Assembly: GCF_019207025.1 (NCBI RefSeq)
Contig: NZ_JAEEGC010000029.1
Location: 1 to 36,093 of the forward strand
Direction of reading: 5' to 3'
DNA length: 36,093 nt
Origin: Clostridium thailandense
Lineage (GTDB): Bacteria; Bacillota; Clostridia; Clostridiales; Clostridiaceae
Below the pieces are notes generated by a model. The model saw only the letters and a list, made by a program, of their open reading frames with translations, was not told where the DNA came from and made no database searches. How positions within the stretch are numbered: the first letter of the stretch is position 1; each line of letters opens with the position of its first letter. Made by a program: the position numbers and the translations under genes. This document shows positions 33,430 through 36,093 of this stretch, one piece after another.

Positions 33430-35490
33430 TTATTTTATATTTACAAAACCCTTTTGTCCTCTTTTAATTTGCTGTCCAGTCTTAACAGATACAGATTCTC
33501 CTTCAGCTAAATTTGTAAATATAATTGGAGTAATAATTGATGGAACTTTTCCTTTTATTTCATTTAAGTCAACTTTAAGTAGTTGTTGTCCTGCTTTTAC
33601 CTTATCACCTTGCTGTACTAAAGCCTCGATTCCTTGGCCTTGAAGGTTTACTGTGTCAATACCAAAATGAACTAAAATCTCACGTCCATTATCTGCAGTT
33701 ATTCCGATAGCATGTTTTGTTGGAAATAGAGTCGTTATTGTTCCATTAACTGGTGATACAACTTCTCCATTTTCTGGTTCTATTGCAAAACCATCACCCA
33801 TCATTTTCTGTGAAAAAACTTCATCTGGAACATCTGTTATAGCCACTATTTTGCCATCTATTGGTGCTACAAATGTATCATCATTTGACTTTGTCGCTGA
33901 AACTTCTTTAGTAACAGTTGCTTTAGCTGCTACCGGAGTTTTTCCTGACATTATATCTTTTATTTGTGATTTTAATTGATCTGACCTTCCGCCAAATATT
34001 GCCTGAACATTGTTTCCAACTTCCATAACACCTGCTGCACCCAATCTCTTAAGTTCTGCTTTATCAACGTTCTTAATATCATTTACACTTACACGAAGTC
34101 TAGTTATACATGCATCTAAATTATTTATATTTTCTTTTCCACCAAGAGCTTGAAGTATAGCATATGGAAGTTCTCCAGCTTCAACTGCTTCAGAAGCTTC
34201 TTCTACATCATCTTCACGACCTGGAGTCTTAAGATCCCATTTTCTGATTGCAAATCTAAATCCAAAGTAATAGATTACTGCAAATACTAAGCCTACTGGA
34301 ATTACTAACCACCAGTTTGTTCTGTTTGGTATAACTCCAAATAGAATATAGTCTATTAAACCACCAGAGAATGTCATACCTATTTTAACATTTAATAGTT
34401 GCATTGTCATAAATGATAGACCTGCAAATACACAGTGGATTCCGAATAACACTGGTGCAACGAATAAGAATGAGAATTCTATTGGTTCTGTTATACCAGT
34501 TAAGAATGAAGTTAATGCTGCTGATGCAAGTATTCCTGCTGCTAGTACTTTTTTACCTGGTTTTGCTTCATGATACATAGCTAATGCTGCTGCTGGTAAT
34601 CCGAACATCATGAATGGGAATTTACCAGTTGTAAATGTACCTGCTGTAAAATGTGTAGCACCATTACTAAGAACACCAAATTGAGTGAAGTCTTTTAATT
34701 GAGCCATGAATATTGTTTGATCTCCTCTTACAACCATACCAGTTGCTTTACTTACATATTCTCCAAATTGATACCAGAATGGATTATAGAATATATGATG
34801 TAATCCAAAAGGTATTAAGGATCTTTCAATAACACCAAATACGAATGCTGCTAGCGTAGGATTCGCATCAATCATATTATGTGAAAATGCATTTAATCCA
34901 TATTGGATTGGTGGCCATACAAATACAAGTATAATTCCTAAAAATATAGATGTAACTGCTGTTACAATTGGAACAAATCTCTTTCCTGCAAAGAATCCTA
35001 AATATGAAGGTAATTCTATGTTATAGAACTTTTTATAAAGTTGTGCTGCAACAACACCCATTATAATACCACCAAATACACCTGTTTGTAATGATGGAAT
35101 ACCTAAAACTGATGCATAGGCTGGATTATTAGTAGCTAACACCGCCGAAGTAACTCCTGCTACTATTCCTAAAGTTTTATTCATTATTAAGAAACCAACA
35201 ATTGCTGCGAGTCCGGCAACACCTTCTCCTCCCGCAAGACCTACTGCAACACCTACTGCAAATAATAATGAAAGATTACCAAATACAATATCTCCTGATT
35301 GTTCCATAACCTTAGCAAAGGTTTGGAAAGCATGATTATTTAAAAATGCTGCATGGCTTAAGAAAGCCGGATTTTGAAACATATTACCAAAGGCAAGTAA
35401 TATACCTGCTGCTGGCAATATCGCAACTGGAAGCATTAATGCTTTACCAATTTGTTGTAATTTACCAAAAACACTACTATTTTTAGACAT
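33430..35490 (-). CDS. ptsG: Glucose-specific PTS enzyme IICBA
   Basis: Imports glucose while phosphorylating it with phosphate from PEP via HPr. The 686-residue protein has the fused order of Bacillus subtilis PtsG: EIIC membrane domain (about 1-410; [20 protein letters not shown], the [12 protein letters not shown] substrate motif, NRTNWW), EIIB (about 435-515, phosphorylation Cys461 in LDACITRLR, the same number as in B. subtilis PtsG) and EIIA (about 540-686, His608 in [10 protein letters not shown]). Similarity to PtsG runs throughout; GlcNAc-specific NagE is the alternative but less similar. I chose ATG at 35490, with GGAGA 7 bases upstream. Expression is controlled by the leader RAT and terminator, so a BglG/GlcT-type antiterminator must act on it; none is in the window. 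Confidence 0.95.
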   Translation of the reverse strand: MSKNSSVFGKLQQIGKALMLPVAILPAAGILLAFGNMFQNPAFLSHAAFLNNHAFQTFAKVMEQSGDIVFGNLSLLFAVGVAVGLAGGEGVAGLAAIVGFLIMNKTLGIVAGVTSAVLATNNPAYASVLGIPSLQTGVFGGIIMGVVAAQLYKKFYNIELPSYLGFFAGKRFVPIVTAVTSIFLGIILVFVWPPIQYGLNAFSHNMIDANPTLAAFVFGVIERSLIPFGLHHIFYNPFWYQFGEYVSKATGMVVRGDQTIFMAQLKDFTQFGVLSNGATHFTAGTFTTGKFPFMMFGLPAAALAMYHEAKPGKKVLAAGILASAALTSFLTGITEPIEFSFLFVAPVLFGIHCVFAGLSFMTMQLLNVKIGMTFSGGLIDYILFGVIPNRTNWWLVIPVGLVFAVIYYFGFRFAIRKWDLKTPGREDDVEEASEAVEAGELPYAILQALGGKENINNLDACITRLRVSVNDIKNVDKAELKRLGAAGVMEVGNNVQAIFGGRSDQLKSQIKDIMSGKTPVAAKATVTKEVSATKSNDDTFVAPIDGKIVAITDVPDEVFSQKMMGDGFAIEPENGEVVSPVNGTITTLFPTKHAIGITADNGREILVHFGIDTVNLQGQGIEALVQQGDKVKAGQQLLKVDLNEIKGKVPSIITPIIFTNLAEGESVSVKTGQQIKRGQKGFVNIK

Positions 35491-35565
35491 ATGATTATCT
35501 CCTTCCAATATTCTTAATGTAATTCACTATTTTTAATTATTAGTATTATGCGCTAAAAACACAAA

Positions 35566-35657
35566 AGGCATGAGCAAGATAACTAAGAATATATACATCT
35601 ATTCAACTAGTATAATAGATGTAATACTATTCCACGTAATTATCTTTGCTCATGCCT
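35566..35657 (-). terminator. Leader terminator of ptsG (antitermination target)
   Basis: Outer arms 35640-35657 and 35566-35582 (GGCATGAGCAA(A)GATAA class, one bulge) close a 92-base structure that contains an inner hairpin ACATCTATT (35595-35603) with AATAGATGT (35614-35622). The 3' arm is followed on the minus strand by CUUUUGUGUUUUUAG. The 5' arm overlaps the RAT, so the two folds exclude each other. Confidence 0.85.
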
Positions 35658-35676
35658 GATCGAATCAGTAACACGC
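35648..35676 (-). promoter_or_regulatory. Ribonucleic antiterminator (RAT) of ptsG
   Basis: Read on the minus strand, the 29-base element begins GCGTGTTACTG, continues ATTCGATCAG and ends GCATGAGC. It has the family pattern (TGTTACTG ... CAGGCATGA-C) of BglG/LicT/GlcT RAT hairpins. Bound antiterminator would stabilise this hairpin and prevent the overlapping terminator, allowing ptsG expression when glucose is present. Confidence 0.85.
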
Positions 35677-35745
35677 AAAATTTTTATAAAATTTTACTTA
35701 CAAGTCGTAAACTTTTACACTGCTTGTCCGCCTTAACGTAAATTC

Positions 35746-35774
35746 ATTATATCAAGGTACTTTTATTTTTTCAA
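35746..35774 (-). promoter_or_regulatory. Sigma-A promoter of ptsG
   Basis: On the minus strand: -35 TTGAAA (35769-35774), spacer 17 bases, -10 TATAAT (35746-35751, perfect consensus). It lies about 70 bases upstream of the RAT, so the leader starts near 35740. Confidence 0.88.
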
Positions 35775-35782
35775 TACCTTTT

Positions 35783-35923
35783 TTAAAATTTTTTTAATTT
35801 CTTTATGTCAACTCTTATATTTACCTTCAAATCAAATATTTTAGCTACATAGGTAACCACATCCGAAAGCTGACTTACACCACGGAATATGTTTTCAAGC
35901 TTCGGCACGATAAAAACTTTTTG
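35783..35923 (-). pseudogene. Possible C-terminal remnant of an unidentified gene
   Basis: An open stretch of 46 codons, closed upstream by TGA (35924-35926) and ending at TAA (35783-35785), encodes a protein-like sequence: VPKLENIFRGVSQLSDVV, then TYVAKIFDLKVNIRVDIKKL. Its mix of hydrophobic and charged residues looks coding, but there is no start with a ribosome site (only a GTG at 35908) and it ends 9 bases before the ptsG -35 box. It may be a decayed gene or simply chance. I do not recognise a family. Confidence 0.3.
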
Positions 35924-36093
35924 TCAATATAAATAAAAGTACATATACTTGAGCATTAAATGATCTTTAGCAATGGCAAATTTATATTCAAATAAGTTAA
36001 TGTTAACGATCTATATAGATACCAAAACCAGACATTTAACTTATACGCAGGGATGTGTTTCCAAAAATGAAAACACATATAAAAATTTTTTTA
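35924..36093. other. Window edge, non-coding with plus-strand terminator-like hairpin
   Basis: AT-rich sequence without a recognised gene. Near the edge, ATGTGTTT (36053-36060) and AAACACAT (36071-36078) form a hairpin followed by ATAAAAATTTTTTTA on the plus strand, a likely terminator for whatever transcript ends there; on the opposite strand it could serve a gene beyond the window. Confidence 0.5.

Overview
The window looks like chromosome from a low-GC, anaerobic, motile Clostridium-type Firmicute. The evidence is AT-rich sequence, GGAGG-type ribosome binding sites, a trimeric [FeFe]-hydrogenase operon, a glycyl radical enzyme (GRE) with its activase, a chemoreceptor, and a Bacillus/Clostridium-type glucose PTS gene under antiterminator control. 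I see no rRNA, tRNA, CRISPR array, prophage or insertion sequence. The species cannot be fixed from the window.

Layout. (1) 44-4300, minus strand: nucleoside uptake and salvage. A BMP-type nucleoside-binding lipoprotein, a LacI-family repressor, pyrimidine-nucleoside phosphorylase and cytidine deaminase sit behind a clear sigma-A promoter with a LacI/CcpA-type operator just after the -10 box. (2) 4525-7645, minus strand: a four-gene module with the gene order and domain types of Pseudomonas SiaA-SiaB-SiaC-SiaD: GAF-PP2C phosphatase, SiaB kinase, DUF1987/SiaC switch protein and GGDEF diguanylate cyclase. It is the most interesting intact system here. (3) 7941-13204, minus strand: a DUF1016/YhcG-like protein with a substituted catalytic Glu, a secreted protein, a Yip1-type membrane protein and an ABC exporter pair. 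(4) 13709-19343: a membrane-anchored alpha/beta hydrolase, a purple-acid-phosphatase-like secreted enzyme, a DUF2207 membrane protein with a Gly-rich tail and a second metallophosphoesterase. (5) 19446-24641: an unassigned protein, divergent from a hydrogenase operon (NuoE-like, NuoF-like, catalytic HydA). HydA is frameshifted just before an H-cluster cysteine. (6) 24784-26964: SH3/CAP lipoprotein, TerB-like protein and PspA. (7) 27264-31955: GRE activase, a GRE of the arylacetate decarboxylase type and, 26 bases upstream, a chemoreceptor broken by an in-frame stop and an apparent internal deletion. (8) 32286-36093: a Lys/Glu-rich protein with two small C-terminal beta-type repeats, then ptsG with a complete leader (promoter, RAT, terminator).

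Working together: PtsG feeds glycolysis; HydABC would dispose of reductant as H2 if intact; the GRE pair suggests anaerobic radical chemistry on an aromatic acid or similar substrate; the Sia-like module would convert an internal signal into c-di-GMP. Two loci (hydA and the chemoreceptor) look recently inactivated, which could be real decay, laboratory adaptation or sequence error.
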